Shown: positions 9,422 through 18,362, counted from the first letter of the stretch. The stretch: 64,000 bases of DNA from CALDTK01 sp041744755 (GCA_041744755.1 JBGTKC010000075.1:62001-126000), one strand, 5' to 3'. The notes: generated by a model not told the origin, from the sequence alone. Translations and numbers: made by a program.

Positions 9422-9886
9422 GTGAGTAGTACCTATAGCAGCTTCCCGTTCGACTTGCTTCCCGAAGCGTCCCTACTCCGTCGCCGCACCACTCAGGAGG
9501 GTGTGGACCAGCTTTGGTGTCTCGTGCGCAAGCGCTGGGTCGTGACGCAGCCCGAGGAGCTCGTCCGGCAAGCCTTTCTGGCCGTAGTCATTCGCGAGGG
9601 GTATCCCGCGGGCTTGGTTAAGCTCGAACGCAGCCTCCCGCGCTCGGCGAACCGTCTCGATTTCCTCGTCTTGGACCGAGCGGGACTTCCGTGGCTGCTA
9701 GCCGAATTCAAGTCGCCGGACGTCTCACACCTAACGGGCGTCTCGCAACTTGCCGACTACGCCCGAAGCGTGCGTGCGCCCTGGTCCCTGGTCACCAACG
9801 GCCGAGAGGCCATCTGCATCCACTTGGACTACCAACGCGCGTTCCTGGGTTATCACTTGGGTCTCCCCGCATATCCGCATATATAA
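9422..9886 (+). CDS. small HsdR-N-like nuclease-fold protein
   Basis: A 154-residue protein resembling the type I restriction enzyme R N-terminal family common as stand-alone genes in Bacteroidota. It has RKRWVVTQPEELVRQAF, then RLDFLVLDRAGLPWLLAEFK, in which D and the E-x-K pair form a PD-(D/E)xK-type motif, and then LVTNG. Function is unknown; no restriction methyltransferase or specificity subunit is nearby. The GTG at 9422 is chosen because upstream codons overlap purM antisense and show no family similarity. CACCTTTGCC just before the GTG resembles the local -7 box. Confidence 0.72.
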   Translation: MSSTYSSFPFDLLPEASLLRRRTTQEGVDQLWCLVRKRWVVTQPEELVRQAFLAVVIREGYPAGLVKLERSLPRSANRLDFLVLDRAGLPWLLAEFKSPDVSHLTGVSQLADYARSVRAPWSLVTNGREAICIHLDYQRAFLGYHLGLPAYPHI

Positions 9887-9922
9887 TCCGGGGTGCTGAT
9901 CAGGGCGCGACGATCATTTTCC

Positions 9923-9937
9923 GGCTTTCGCCAAAAC
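9923..9937 (-). repeat. T4-hairpin repeat, exact, intergenic
   Basis: Touches the stop codon of the methyltransferase gene in a convergent gap. Confidence 0.9.
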
Positions 9938-10795
9938 CTAAGCTGCGGCACTGAAAAATCCCATGTGCCAAGGCTTCCAGGCGCGGGGGGCCAGCGTGAG
10001 GTGTTGCGGTACTTGGACCCCGGGCTCGAAAAAGACAACGCCCCACCGGTACAGGTCGATGCTCAGCGTCACCTCCGGTCGGGACCGGATCCACGCCCAT
10101 GCATTTTCCATGCCCAGTGACCAGTGGATATCGTCGAAGATGAGGACCGAGCCTTCGTGACAGTGGGCGAAGAGCTGCTCGTAGTAGTCCTCCGTCGGGG
10201 CCTCGGCGTGGTGACCGTCTACGAATACCACGTCCACCTCCCCCAGCTCCGCGAGCACCGACGGCAGGCGGTCCGCGAAAGTGCCGATCTCGACCCGGGC
10301 GTCCGCGAACGGGAGCACCTTCGCGATTGCCGTTTTGGCGTAAGCCGCCAGGCCCGCGTCCGCGTCGATCGTCACTAGACGCCCGCCGGGCGCCATCCCC
10401 GCCGCTAGGTAACAACTCCCGATCCCGAGGTTGGTCCCGAGCTCGAGCACGGTCCGGGCGCCGCGCCAATCCACGAGATTGGTCAGGTAGCGTCCGAACC
10501 GCGGCGGCGTCGCGCTCGAGGCGGCGATGGCACGAATGCTCCGTAGGGGACTGTGTCCCACCTGCGAGCCCGCACCGGCGTCGTGGAGCTGGACCTTCGC
10601 CGCGTTGGCCGCGTACTGAGCCCGTAGCGCATCTATCGCGTCGTAGTGGTAGAAGTGACGCCGATCCTCGAGGACCTGCCCCGCGAACGCGAAGGCCAAA
10701 GGTGCGTGGATGTCGTAGATGGTCTCCGCGCGCCAGGCATATCGGGCGGCCGAGCGGAGCGCAGGAAGATTCACGGCGCGAATGTAGGCGCGCAC
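9938..10795 (-). CDS. class I SAM-dependent O-methyltransferase-like protein
   Basis: A 285-residue protein with a Rossmann methyltransferase core in its middle: TVLELGTNLGIGSCYLA (SAM-binding motif I, about residues 114-130), VTIDAD (motif II) and VDVVFVDGHHAEAPTEDYY (motif IV with the possible metal ligands of class I O-methyltransferases). The substrate is unknown. The GTG start is at 10795, divergent from the beta-barrel gene. An exact hairpin repeat abuts its stop codon, between it and the converging HsdR-N-like gene. Confidence 0.82.
   Translation of the reverse strand: MRAYIRAVNLPALRSAARYAWRAETIYDIHAPLAFAFAGQVLEDRRHFYHYDAIDALRAQYAANAAKVQLHDAGAGSQVGHSPLRSIRAIAASSATPPRFGRYLTNLVDWRGARTVLELGTNLGIGSCYLAAGMAPGGRLVTIDADAGLAAYAKTAIAKVLPFADARVEIGTFADRLPSVLAELGEVDVVFVDGHHAEAPTEDYYEQLFAHCHEGSVLIFDDIHWSLGMENAWAWIRSRPEVTLSIDLYRWGVVFFEPGVQVPQHLTLAPRAWKPWHMGFFSAAA
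10332..10346 (+). repeat. T4-hairpin repeat, GTAA loop
   Basis: GTTTTGGCGTAAGCC, antisense in the methyltransferase gene; encodes AYAKT. Confidence 0.75.
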
Positions 10796-10847
10796 TATGC
10801 TCGCCGTGCCTCGAACCGCGTTCTTGTGCCGTCAAGCTGCCCCCCCC

Positions 10848-11486
10848 ATGCCCGATCGCTTTTTCGCCGTTTGTTTGCTTACGTTCCTTAGTTACGGCGC
10901 GCTCGCGCAGGGCTACAACACTGCCGGCGGCCTACGCGTCGGCGCGGGCGCGGGGCTAAGTCTCGTCCAGCGCGTGGGGCCAAAGCAAAGTGTCGAGTTC
11001 ATCGGACAGAACCGCTTCGGCACAGACGCCTTCACGCTCACAGTGGTGGGTCGACGCCACGTGGCCCTCGGTCTGAAGCGCATCAACATCTTCGTGGGCG
11101 GCGGCATCCACAAGGGTTGGGGCTACGAAGACGAGGGCAAGCGCGGCAACCCTTTCGGCATAACCGTCCAGGGCGGGGCCGAGGTCACTTTCGGGCGAAC
11201 TAACGTTAGCTTTGACATCCTACCCCAGGTTCACCTCTCGGGACGCGTGGTCCCAGCGAGCTTCGGCTCGGCGGTGAGTCTAAGGTACGTGATCTCGAAG
11301 CGTAAGAGCAACGTGTCCATCAAGCGACCTTGGGAGAGCGAGGACGAGCAGCGCGATCGCGAAAAGGAACGGGAGAAGCGCCACAAGGAAAGGGACAAAC
11401 GTAAGAAAGCGAAGTCAAAGGCCAGGTCGAAGGCTAGACGCCGCGGCGAAACAAAGACGCTCCGCGAGCGTCTCGGATTGGAGTAG
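10848..11486 (+). CDS. predicted outer-membrane beta-barrel protein with basic/acidic tail
   Basis: A 212-residue protein with a signal peptide (MPDRFFAV, hydrophobic stretch, cleavage near GALAQ at residues 18-22). About 120 residues of alternating polar and hydrophobic strands with many glycines follow, consistent with a small barrel. The last 55 or so residues are almost entirely K, R and E, with runs such as RDREKEREKRHKERDKRKK, predicted helical. The start at 10848 is preferred to 10797 because it begins the signal peptide directly. No known family was recognised. Confidence 0.6.
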   Translation: MPDRFFAVCLLTFLSYGALAQGYNTAGGLRVGAGAGLSLVQRVGPKQSVEFIGQNRFGTDAFTLTVVGRRHVALGLKRINIFVGGGIHKGWGYEDEGKRGNPFGITVQGGAEVTFGRTNVSFDILPQVHLSGRVVPASFGSAVSLRYVISKRKSNVSIKRPWESEDEQRDREKEREKRHKERDKRKKAKSKARSKARRRGETKTLRERLGLE

Positions 11487-11506
11487 GCTCGTAAGTTCGC
11501 CACCGC

Positions 11507-12013
11507 ATGGACAATCCTCTGCCGGCGTTCCGAGCCATCCGCACGTTCGTCTTCGACGTGGACGGCGTCATGACCGATGCGAGGGTACAGGTAACGGAGT
11601 CGGGTGAATTACTTAGGACGATGACCATACGCGACGGTTACGCCGTCCAGCTGGCGGTCCAGCTCGGCTACCGCGTCGCCGTCATCACTGGCGGCACTTC
11701 AGAGGGCGTACGCCTGCGATTCCTCCGGCTCGGGGTCGACGACTACTACAGTGGCATTCGCGATAAAGCCCTCACGCTCGACGCCTACCACGAGCGCTAC
11801 GGCCTCGACCCGCGGCAGACGCTCTACATGGGGGACGACATACCCGACCTGCCGGCCATGGCGATCGCCGGACTCCCCTGTGCCCCGCGGGATGCCGTGC
11901 CGCAGGTTTTGGCGAAAGCCCGCTACGTAAGTCCGCAGGGCGGCGGGGAGGGCTGCGTACGGGACGTGGTCGAGAAAGTGCTCACGCTAAACGGCCAGTG
12001 GCCCGTGTCTTGA
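11507..12013 (+). CDS. kdsC: KDO 8-phosphate phosphatase (HAD family)
   Basis: A 168-residue HAD phosphatase of the KdsC type, releasing KDO from KDO 8-phosphate for lipopolysaccharide core synthesis. FDVDGVMTDAR at residues 16-26 holds the nucleophile Asp17 and acid/base Asp19; VITGG is motif II; LYMGDDIPDLPAM carries the metal-binding aspartates; GGEGCVRDVVE is the C-terminal signature. Length is typical. It overlaps the next gene by 16 bases, which implies translational coupling. An exact hairpin repeat encodes VLAKA in a variable segment. Confidence 0.93.
   Translation: MDNPLPAFRAIRTFVFDVDGVMTDARVQVTESGELLRTMTIRDGYAVQLAVQLGYRVAVITGGTSEGVRLRFLRLGVDDYYSGIRDKALTLDAYHERYGLDPRQTLYMGDDIPDLPAMAIAGLPCAPRDAVPQVLAKARYVSPQGGGEGCVRDVVEKVLTLNGQWPVS
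11906..11920 (+). repeat. T4-hairpin repeat, exact
   Basis: In kdsC, sense; encodes VLAKA. Confidence 0.9.
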
Positions 12014-12939
12014 GACCTTTCCTCGGGTGGTTGGCCCTCGTGCGGCCCATGAATCTGATGCTGATTGCGCTCACGCCATTGGCACTGTGGCTGTCGCTCG
12101 TCGAGCCGCTCTTCGAGGACCCTCAACTCACGGCCCGGCAGGTCTTGTGGCTCGGGATCGCCGTGGCGCTTGTGGCTGGTGGTGGCAACATCGTCAACGA
12201 CATCGCCGACCGCACCATCGACGACCTGAATGGCAGACCTAATCCTTTACTAGGTCAGGTGTCCGTAGGCGAGGCCTGGGCCATTTACTCTGTACTAACC
12301 CTAGGAGCTGCCGCGCTTTCGGTGAAGCTCGCCGTGGAAGTAGGGTGGCTGGAGGGGCTCGTCCTGCTGCCGCTGGCGATCGGGGCGCTGCTGATGTACT
12401 CCTTTGCATTGAAGTGCCAGCCGCTAATCGGCAACATCCTCGTGGCACTACTGTGTGCTGGGGTGCCCGGCATTCTACTCGTGGCAGAGCCTGCGCTCCT
12501 GCACGGGCTCCCCGACCAACCCAACGCCCACGCGATGCTGGCTTACGTGGTGTTCGCATTCGCCGGAACGATGATGCGGGAGACCGTCAAGGACCTCGAG
12601 GACCAGCACGGGGACGGCATGGCGGGCTGCCGGACACTCGCCGTACGGTGGCCGGCGGCGCGGGTAAGGACGGTGGCCGTCGTCTGGGGATTCCTCGGGC
12701 TCGTCGCCGTGGCCTACATCGGATTCGTCTACTTCCGCAGTGAAGCCACGATGGCGAGCTTGGGGTGGGGACTGGTATGGGTGTTCATGGCCATCGCGAT
12801 CTGGAACATCGACATCCCACGGCCAGACCTGCGCCACGCTTACGCTTTCGTAAGCCGTCAGCTCAAGTGGACTCTCGCGCTCGCCCTCCTCGTCCTTGTC
12901 ATCTACGGCAGAAATACATGGACCAACGGAGCGGCCTGA
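11998..12939 (+). CDS. UbiA-family prenyltransferase
   Basis: A 313-residue integral membrane protein with about eight or nine hydrophobic helices. The first aspartate-rich motif is NDIADRTIDDLNGRPNP (about residues 65-81) and the second is KDLEDQHGD (about 199-207), so the active site for transferring a polyprenyl group looks intact. In Bacteroidota the gene between kdsC and maf is usually annotated as a geranylgeranylglycerol-phosphate-type transferase; the actual acceptor is not known. The start is GTG inside kdsC. It overlaps maf by 22 bases. Confidence 0.88.
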   Translation: MARVLRPFLGWLALVRPMNLMLIALTPLALWLSLVEPLFEDPQLTARQVLWLGIAVALVAGGGNIVNDIADRTIDDLNGRPNPLLGQVSVGEAWAIYSVLTLGAAALSVKLAVEVGWLEGLVLLPLAIGALLMYSFALKCQPLIGNILVALLCAGVPGILLVAEPALLHGLPDQPNAHAMLAYVVFAFAGTMMRETVKDLEDQHGDGMAGCRTLAVRWPAARVRTVAVVWGFLGLVAVAYIGFVYFRSEATMASLGWGLVWVFMAIAIWNIDIPRPDLRHAYAFVSRQLKWTLALALLVLVIYGRNTWTNGAA

Positions 12940-13520
12940 TCCTCGCCAGCGCCAGCCCTCGTCGTAGGGACTTGCTGCGGCAACTCGGTTTCGCCTTCGA
13001 GGTTCGCCCGACCGACGTGGAGGAGGTTTTGCCGCAAGGCCTCCCCAACGGGCAGGCGGCGCTCTATCTGGCAGTCTTAAAGGCGAGCGCCGCGACGGCT
13101 GAGCTACTCCCAGGTCAGGTGCTGCTCGCCGCCGATACGACGGTGCTGCTTGGCGACGCGCTGATCAACAAGCCCATTGACGCCCCCGAGGCGGAGCGGA
13201 TGCTCTTGGAACTCTGCGGCCACACGCACCGCGTCATCACGGGCGTGTGTATCGTCGTCGCCGAGTTGGATGGGACTATGCCGCAACTCAGCTTTCAGGT
13301 GGAGACCTCGGTGACACTCCTGCCGGCCAGCAAGACGGAAATCGCGGAATACGTATGCCTCCAGCGCCCGCTCGACAAAGCTGGCGCCTACGGGATCCAG
13401 GACTGGCTCGGTTGGGCGAAGTGCTCTGGGATCGTCGGATCGTATAGCAACGTCATGGGCTTACCGACTGCGGAGGTATTCGCGGCGCTACGCGACACGG
13501 GTCTCCCCTACGGAATCTAG
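12918..13520 (+). CDS. maf: Maf-family nucleotide pyrophosphatase
   Basis: A 200-residue Maf/YhdE protein. ILASASPRRRDLLRQLG at the N terminus is the nucleotide-binding signature, AADTTVLLG is the central catalytic segment and DKAGAYGIQ is the C-terminal signature. Related enzymes hydrolyse dTTP, UTP and modified nucleotides. The start overlaps the end of the prenyltransferase gene, so the three genes from 11507 form one transcription unit. Its stop codon overlaps that of the converging proline dehydrogenase within a single CTAG. Confidence 0.92.
   Translation: MDQRSGLILASASPRRRDLLRQLGFAFEVRPTDVEEVLPQGLPNGQAALYLAVLKASAATAELLPGQVLLAADTTVLLGDALINKPIDAPEAERMLLELCGHTHRVITGVCIVVAELDGTMPQLSFQVETSVTLLPASKTEIAEYVCLQRPLDKAGAYGIQDWLGWAKCSGIVGSYSNVMGLPTAEVFAALRDTGLPYGI
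13026..13040 (+). repeat. T4-hairpin repeat, GCC/GGC stem, GCAA loop
   Basis: GTTTTGCCGCAAGGC in maf; both stem and loop differ from the consensus yet pairing is kept. Confidence 0.75.
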
Positions 13521-14770
13521 CGGCCCGGCTCAGCGCGTCTCGCGATCTCGCGGTCGATCATGCGCAATTCTCGACTCGCCTCCCCCGTGATGCTCGTGTT
13601 CTCCTGGGCGCGGCGCACGAGGTACGGCACCACATCTTCCACCGGCCCGTAAGGCAGATACTTCCCGACGCGGTAGCCGGCGGCCGCCAGGTTGAAGGTC
13701 ATATTGTCCGACATGCCGTAGAGCTGGCAGAACATGAGGCTGGGGTGGTCCACCGGGATGGAGCGCGACGCCATGCCGCGGATCATGTGCTCAGCGGAGG
13801 CCTGGTTGTGTGAGGCGTTGACGAATTCTACGCTGTCGATGTGGTCGAGGCAATAGTCGACTGCGCGGTCGAAGTCGACATCGGTACTGGCTTTATCAAC
13901 CTGGATAGGGCTGGGATAACCGAGCATCTCGGCGCGGGTGCGCTCCTTGTTCATGTAGGCCCCGCGGACGAGCTTGGCGCCGAAAACAACGCCGTGTTCG
14001 CGACAGGTGGCGTGGTGGGCTACGAGCGCCGCGAGGCGATCGTGGCGGTACATCTGATAGGTGTTCACCACGGTGGCGCGCGCCTTGTTGTAGCGCAGCA
14101 TCGACACCATAACAATCTCGTCGATGGCCGGCTGCATCCAGCTCTCCTCGGCGTCGATGTAGAGTTGGACGTCGTTCGTGCTCGCGACGTGGCACATGCT
14201 ATCCACACGTTTTAGCAATGCGCTGTGGGCTTCCGCCAAAACCGGCGTCAGCTCCGTCCCCTTGCTCAATTCCGTTAGGCAATCGTTGCTAGTCAGTCCG
14301 CTGAGTTTGGTGCTCACCACGGGTATACATCGGTCGCGCGCCGCAAACTCTATCGCCCGGATGCACTCGGTCATCGTATGGTTGTGGGCCTTCTCGTCCT
14401 CCTTGCCCTCAGCCCCGAAATCGAGTACCGACAATACCTGTAACCTGCCGAGCTCCTCGGCCACGCCTTGCGCCTCGAGGAGGGTGCGGCCACCGACGAA
14501 CTGACGATAGATCGTCCCGAGGGTCGCGCGCTCGGCGAAGGGCAGCCTCCAGCGCACGGCAAAACTCCCAATAACGCTCCCGAGGCGCACGAGGGTAGGT
14601 TGGTTCATGAGAGCGAACAAGCGGCGCGTCCGGGAGAGGTCGCCGGCGTTCTTGTGCGCAAACGCTATCCGGGTGTCGCCAAAGTCGACGACGGGGTGAT
14701 GCGGCGAAGGAGAGGTTGCCGGTGGCAGTGGCGTAGCCGAAGCCGGGCCGGGGTTGTGGACTGTCGTCAT
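13517..14770 (-). CDS. proline dehydrogenase
   Basis: A 417-residue stand-alone FAD-dependent proline dehydrogenase, oxidising proline to pyrroline-5-carboxylate. It lacks the aldehyde dehydrogenase half found in PutA. Family blocks: STKLSGLTS, YIDAEESWMQPAID, VFGAKLVRGAYMNKER, YGMSDNMTFNLAAAGYRVGKYLPYGPVEDVVPYLVRR. The ATG at 14770 is preferred to 14806 because the longer form would run into aroE. It probably shares a transcript with aroE upstream (8 bases between them). Confidence 0.93.
   Translation of the reverse strand: MTTVHNPGPASATPLPPATSPSPHHPVVDFGDTRIAFAHKNAGDLSRTRRLFALMNQPTLVRLGSVIGSFAVRWRLPFAERATLGTIYRQFVGGRTLLEAQGVAEELGRLQVLSVLDFGAEGKEDEKAHNHTMTECIRAIEFAARDRCIPVVSTKLSGLTSNDCLTELSKGTELTPVLAEAHSALLKRVDSMCHVASTNDVQLYIDAEESWMQPAIDEIVMVSMLRYNKARATVVNTYQMYRHDRLAALVAHHATCREHGVVFGAKLVRGAYMNKERTRAEMLGYPSPIQVDKASTDVDFDRAVDYCLDHIDSVEFVNASHNQASAEHMIRGMASRSIPVDHPSLMFCQLYGMSDNMTFNLAAAGYRVGKYLPYGPVEDVVPYLVRRAQENTSITGEASRELRMIDREIARRAEPGR
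14228..14242 (-). repeat. T4-hairpin repeat, GGAA loop
   Basis: GTTTTGGCGGAAGCC in proline dehydrogenase, sense; encodes VLAEA. Confidence 0.75.
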
Positions 14771-14778
14771 TTGCGGGC

Positions 14779-15540
14779 TTACGCTGCCGAGTTCCAGATA
14801 GACCACGCGGCTTCGGCCTGACCGTGCAGCATGGCCAGTCCGTTAGCGATCCGGGCGCCTCGCTTCCTGGCCTCGCGCAAAAGTAGGGTCTCGGCGGGGT
14901 TATAAATCAGATCAATCACGACGTTTTCCTCACTCAACCATGCCGGATCAATGCCGGGCATCTCCTCGGTGTTCGGGTACGTACCGACGGGGGTGGCATT
15001 TATGATGAGCCGCAGGTCGCCGTCGTGTTGCATCCGCCCGAGCATTCCGAAGGGCAGCGCCGCCTCACCCGAGTCGGGGCTGCGTTTGAAGGTGAGATAC
15101 GGGAGTCCGGCTTTCGCCAAAACATACTTGACCGCCTGCGCCGCGCCACCGTCCCCGAGGATGGCGGCCGGGGCACGCGGGGCCGTTCGGGCGAGGAAGG
15201 GCAGGAAGGGTTTTAGCGTAAGCTCGAAACCGACGACATCCGTGTTGTGGCCGATGAGGCGCCCCCCGCGAAACTCGATCGTATTGACGGCCCCGATCTC
15301 CGCGGCCGCTGGACTCAGTTCGTCCAGGTAGGGGACCACGGACTGCTTGTAGGGAATCGTCACGTTGAGCCCTGCAAGATGTGGGTGGCTGCGTAGCAGC
15401 GCGGGCAAACCCGCGATGGCGTCAAGCTCAAAATTTTCGTAGGCGTGGTCGGCCAGCACCTCGAGCTCAAATTTCTCTGTAAAGTAGCTCTTCGAAAAGC
15501 TGTGGGCTAAGCTTTGCCCGAGCAAACCAAACATCCGCAT
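14779..15540 (-). CDS. aroE: shikimate dehydrogenase
   Basis: A 253-residue NADP-dependent enzyme reducing 3-dehydroshikimate to shikimate in chorismate synthesis. FGLLGQSLAHSFSKSYF is the shikimate-binding N terminus. GLNVTIPYKQSVVPYLDELSPAAAEIGAVNT holds the catalytic Lys, GHNTD the catalytic Asp, and ILGDGGAAQAVKYVL the dinucleotide-binding loop. The start is MRMFG at 15540 or two codons later. It carries one exact and one covariant copy of the hairpin repeat, 87 bases apart and in opposite orientation. Confidence 0.95.
   Translation of the reverse strand: MRMFGLLGQSLAHSFSKSYFTEKFELEVLADHAYENFELDAIAGLPALLRSHPHLAGLNVTIPYKQSVVPYLDELSPAAAEIGAVNTIEFRGGRLIGHNTDVVGFELTLKPFLPFLARTAPRAPAAILGDGGAAQAVKYVLAKAGLPYLTFKRSPDSGEAALPFGMLGRMQHDGDLRLIINATPVGTYPNTEEMPGIDPAWLSEENVVIDLIYNPAETLLLREARKRGARIANGLAMLHGQAEAAWSIWNSAA
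15109..15123 (-). repeat. T4-hairpin repeat, exact
   Basis: In aroE, sense; encodes VLAKA after the conserved VKY. Confidence 0.9.
15210..15224 (+). repeat. T4-hairpin repeat, AGC/GCT stem, GTAA loop
   Basis: GTTTTAGCGTAAGCT, antisense in aroE; compensated outer pair. Confidence 0.7.
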
Positions 15541-15563
15541 GCGGTAAAGATGTTGCCTGTATT

Positions 15564-17030
15564 ATGATGAGCCAACTACACCTCCTGCGAAAGCAATGTC
15601 TACTAATAGTCACCTTGGCGGTGCTCGCCATCTCCTGCGCGAAGAACCCGGTCTCCGGTAAGCGGGAGCTCGCTATCGGCGAGGACAAAGAGATCGAGAT
15701 GGGTAAGGCATCCGATCCGCAAATCGTGGCGACGATGGGGGTATACGATGACGAGCAGCTACAGGCGCTCATCAATCGCCTCGGCCAAGAAATGGCCAAA
15801 GACTCCCACCGCCCCGATCTCGACTGGACATTTCGCATCGTCGATTCCGACGTCGTGAATGCCTTCGCGGTCCCGGGTGGGTACGTCTACTTCACGCGCG
15901 GCATCATGGCACATTTCAATAACGAGGCAGAATTCGCGGGTGTGCTCGGGCACGAGATCGGGCACGTGACCGCGCGCCACAGCGCGCAGCAGATTCGCAA
16001 GCAACAAGTTGCGCAGGTCGGGATGATCGCCGGGGCGATCGCCTCGCCCACGGTCCGCCAGAACTTTGATGCCGTCAACCAGGGCATGCAGTTGCTATTC
16101 TTGAAGTACGGTCGAGACGCCGAGTCGGAGAGTGATGCACTCGGCGTGGAGTACAGCACCGAGCAGGGGTTCGACGCCCACTACATGGCCGGGTTCTTCA
16201 AGACTATAGGCCGCATCCAGGAAGAAGCCGGCGTGGAGATACCCGATTTCCTCAGTACGCACCCAAATCCCGTCAACCGCGAGGCTAACGTTAAGCAACT
16301 TGCCGATAAGTGGCAGAAGCAACTTCCGGGATCGGAGGACAAGGTCAATCGCGACTCGTACCTACGCCTGATCGACGGGCTGATCTACGGTGCAGACCCG
16401 GCGCAAGGGTTCGTAGAAAAATCTGTGTTTTATCATCCGGGACTGAAGTTCAAGTTTAATGTGCCGAATGGTTTCGCGCTCGCCAACAGTCCACAGGCTG
16501 TGCAGATGCAGACCAGGGATGGGGACGCCGCTATCATTTTTACGCTTGGGCAGGGCAGCAGTCCAGAGGCGGCCGCGCAGGCCTGGGCACAGGAGAACCA
16601 AGTGCAACCCCAACGCAGTGGGGCGACGACGGTGAATGGCTTGCCAGCCTACGTCGTATCGGGCCGCGCTGGCGACGGGCAACAGTCTCCCGTGATCGAC
16701 TACGAAGCGACGTTCATCGCATATGGAGGTAGCATATACAATTTTACCGCTTTTAGCCTCGCAACCGTCAGCAGCAAGTACGCCAGGCCACTAAACGAAC
16801 CGATCAACAGTTTCTCCGCGCTTACGGAGGCCAAATACCTCAATCGCAAACCGGAGCGAATTTCAATCCAAACCGTCAGCAGCGCCACGACCCTTAGCGC
16901 CTTCCTCGAGCGCGCCGGGACACCCTCAGGACGAATGACCGAACTCGCGATCCTAAACGGTATGGAGCTTAGCGATCAACTGACCCCTGGGATGCTCGTT
17001 AAAACCGTTAGCAACATCTCGGCTCCCTAA
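15564..17030 (+). CDS. M48-family metalloprotease lipoprotein
   Basis: A 488-residue protein with a lipoprotein signal (hydrophobic segment ending LAISCA, Cys about residue 26). The zinc site is HEIGH at residues 130-134 and the third ligand is Glu in AESESDALG, typical of periplasmic M48 proteases such as BepA and LoiP that act on misfolded outer-membrane proteins. After the protease domain there is a mixed alpha/beta region and a C-terminal TLSAFLERAGTPSGRMTELAILNGM segment like that of Bacteroidota M48 proteins. It is divergent from aroE. Confidence 0.92.
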   Translation: MMSQLHLLRKQCLLIVTLAVLAISCAKNPVSGKRELAIGEDKEIEMGKASDPQIVATMGVYDDEQLQALINRLGQEMAKDSHRPDLDWTFRIVDSDVVNAFAVPGGYVYFTRGIMAHFNNEAEFAGVLGHEIGHVTARHSAQQIRKQQVAQVGMIAGAIASPTVRQNFDAVNQGMQLLFLKYGRDAESESDALGVEYSTEQGFDAHYMAGFFKTIGRIQEEAGVEIPDFLSTHPNPVNREANVKQLADKWQKQLPGSEDKVNRDSYLRLIDGLIYGADPAQGFVEKSVFYHPGLKFKFNVPNGFALANSPQAVQMQTRDGDAAIIFTLGQGSSPEAAAQAWAQENQVQPQRSGATTVNGLPAYVVSGRAGDGQQSPVIDYEATFIAYGGSIYNFTAFSLATVSSKYARPLNEPINSFSALTEAKYLNRKPERISIQTVSSATTLSAFLERAGTPSGRMTELAILNGMELSDQLTPGMLVKTVSNISAP

Positions 17031-17054
17031 GTACCCCAGCTCGATCGATGCACT

Positions 17055-18362
17055 ATGCCCTCAGATCTGATTTTGGAAGAATCACTGCTCAATAAGCAGC
17101 AGCTGGAAGCGATTCTCGAGGCCTCCCTGGACGCCATTATGGTATTCCAAGTCGACGGTACGATCCTGTCGGCGAATGAGGGTGCCACTCAGATGTTTGG
17201 TTACCACACCAACGAGCTGGTAGGCCTGCACTTGGTCGATCTCATGCCCGACGAGTTCGTCTCCGCAGAACGGCGTGCACTAGCGGAGCACGGTCAGACA
17301 TCGATGGTGCACTTGCTCAACCGCACCATCAATCGAGAAGGCAAGAAGGCCTCTGGTGAGCGCTTTCCGTTTAAAGCATATGTTCATGAGGTCGGCGATG
17401 ATGTTCCGCGCCGCTACATCGTCGTGGCTGAGGATCGAACAGCCATCCACAAGTCGCACCAGCGTATTCTCGCGCTCCACGAAGAGCTTCAGCAGACGAA
17501 CGGCTCTTTAGAAGACCAGGTGGCGAAGCGCACCCACGAGCTAGAAGTTTCCATAAAGGCAGTCGCGGGCGCTAACGGCAAGCTCGCACGCGAGATCAGG
17601 GAGCGGGAGGATATCGCGCGGTCGCTGCAGCAACGCGAAGTTCAGCTGGAGCGGCTCCTTTACAAGGAGCGAGAGCTGAACGACCTAAAGACGCGCTTCG
17701 TAAGTATGGCGTCGCACGAGTTTAGGACTCCGCTCACGACGATGCTCTCGAGCCTCGAGGTGATCTCGATGGCCTCTGGGGAGGTGACGCCGATCGTGGG
17801 AAAGCACCTGGAGCGCATCCGCACCAACATAGGGCACCTCCGTAGCGTGCTGGACGACTTCCTGCAGTTGGGCAGGATCGAGCTTAAGGGGGTCGATTTG
17901 AACATCCAAACTTTTGACTTCGCGGATCTCGTCGAGGAGCTGTTGGACGACCTCAAGATCGCCTCCAAGCCCGAGCAAGCGCTCCACATCGAACTCGAGG
18001 GGGCGTTCGGCAAGACGCGACAGCTCAAAAACGGCCTGCGGGTGATCTTGACGAACCTCACGAGCAACGCGATTAAGTATAGTCCGAGCCATGCGGCCGT
18101 CACGATTAGGATAGCCCGCGAGGCGGACCGCCTGTGTATCGCGGTAAGCGATCTTGGGATCGGGATTCCCCCTCAAGATAAGGGGAACCTGTTCGAGCGC
18201 TTTTTTCGCGCTAGTAATGCCGTGACTCTCCCCGGCACCGGACTCGGCCTCCACATCACCAAACAGTACGTGATCGCGATGGGGGGCTCCATCCGGGTGG
18301 AGGACAATCCGGTCGGCGTGGGTACGGTCTTTACTGTTAACCTTCCCTACTCCCTCCCCTAA
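17055..18362 (+). CDS. PAS sensor histidine kinase
   Basis: A 435-residue kinase without membrane segments. A PAS domain at about residues 10-130 (ILEASLDAIMVFQVDGTILSANE) is followed by a long coiled coil (about 135-215), a HisKA domain with phospho-acceptor His221 in MASHEFRTPL, and an HATPase domain (NLTSNAIKYSP, DLGIGIPPQD, GTGLGLHITKQYV). It is cytosolic, so it should sense an internal cue. Its stop overlaps the start of the next gene as TAATG, so it almost certainly signals to that receiver-CRP protein. Confidence 0.93.
   Translation: MPSDLILEESLLNKQQLEAILEASLDAIMVFQVDGTILSANEGATQMFGYHTNELVGLHLVDLMPDEFVSAERRALAEHGQTSMVHLLNRTINREGKKASGERFPFKAYVHEVGDDVPRRYIVVAEDRTAIHKSHQRILALHEELQQTNGSLEDQVAKRTHELEVSIKAVAGANGKLAREIREREDIARSLQQREVQLERLLYKERELNDLKTRFVSMASHEFRTPLTTMLSSLEVISMASGEVTPIVGKHLERIRTNIGHLRSVLDDFLQLGRIELKGVDLNIQTFDFADLVEELLDDLKIASKPEQALHIELEGAFGKTRQLKNGLRVILTNLTSNAIKYSPSHAAVTIRIAREADRLCIAVSDLGIGIPPQDKGNLFERFFRASNAVTLPGTGLGLHITKQYVIAMGGSIRVEDNPVGVGTVFTVNLPYSLP

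Noticed and set aside
12838..12855. 7-bp perfect hairpin GCTTACG-CTTT-CGTAAGC in the prenyltransferase gene
   Set aside because: It lacks the T4 lead and the GNNA loop on the same strand, and is a single case in a coding region.
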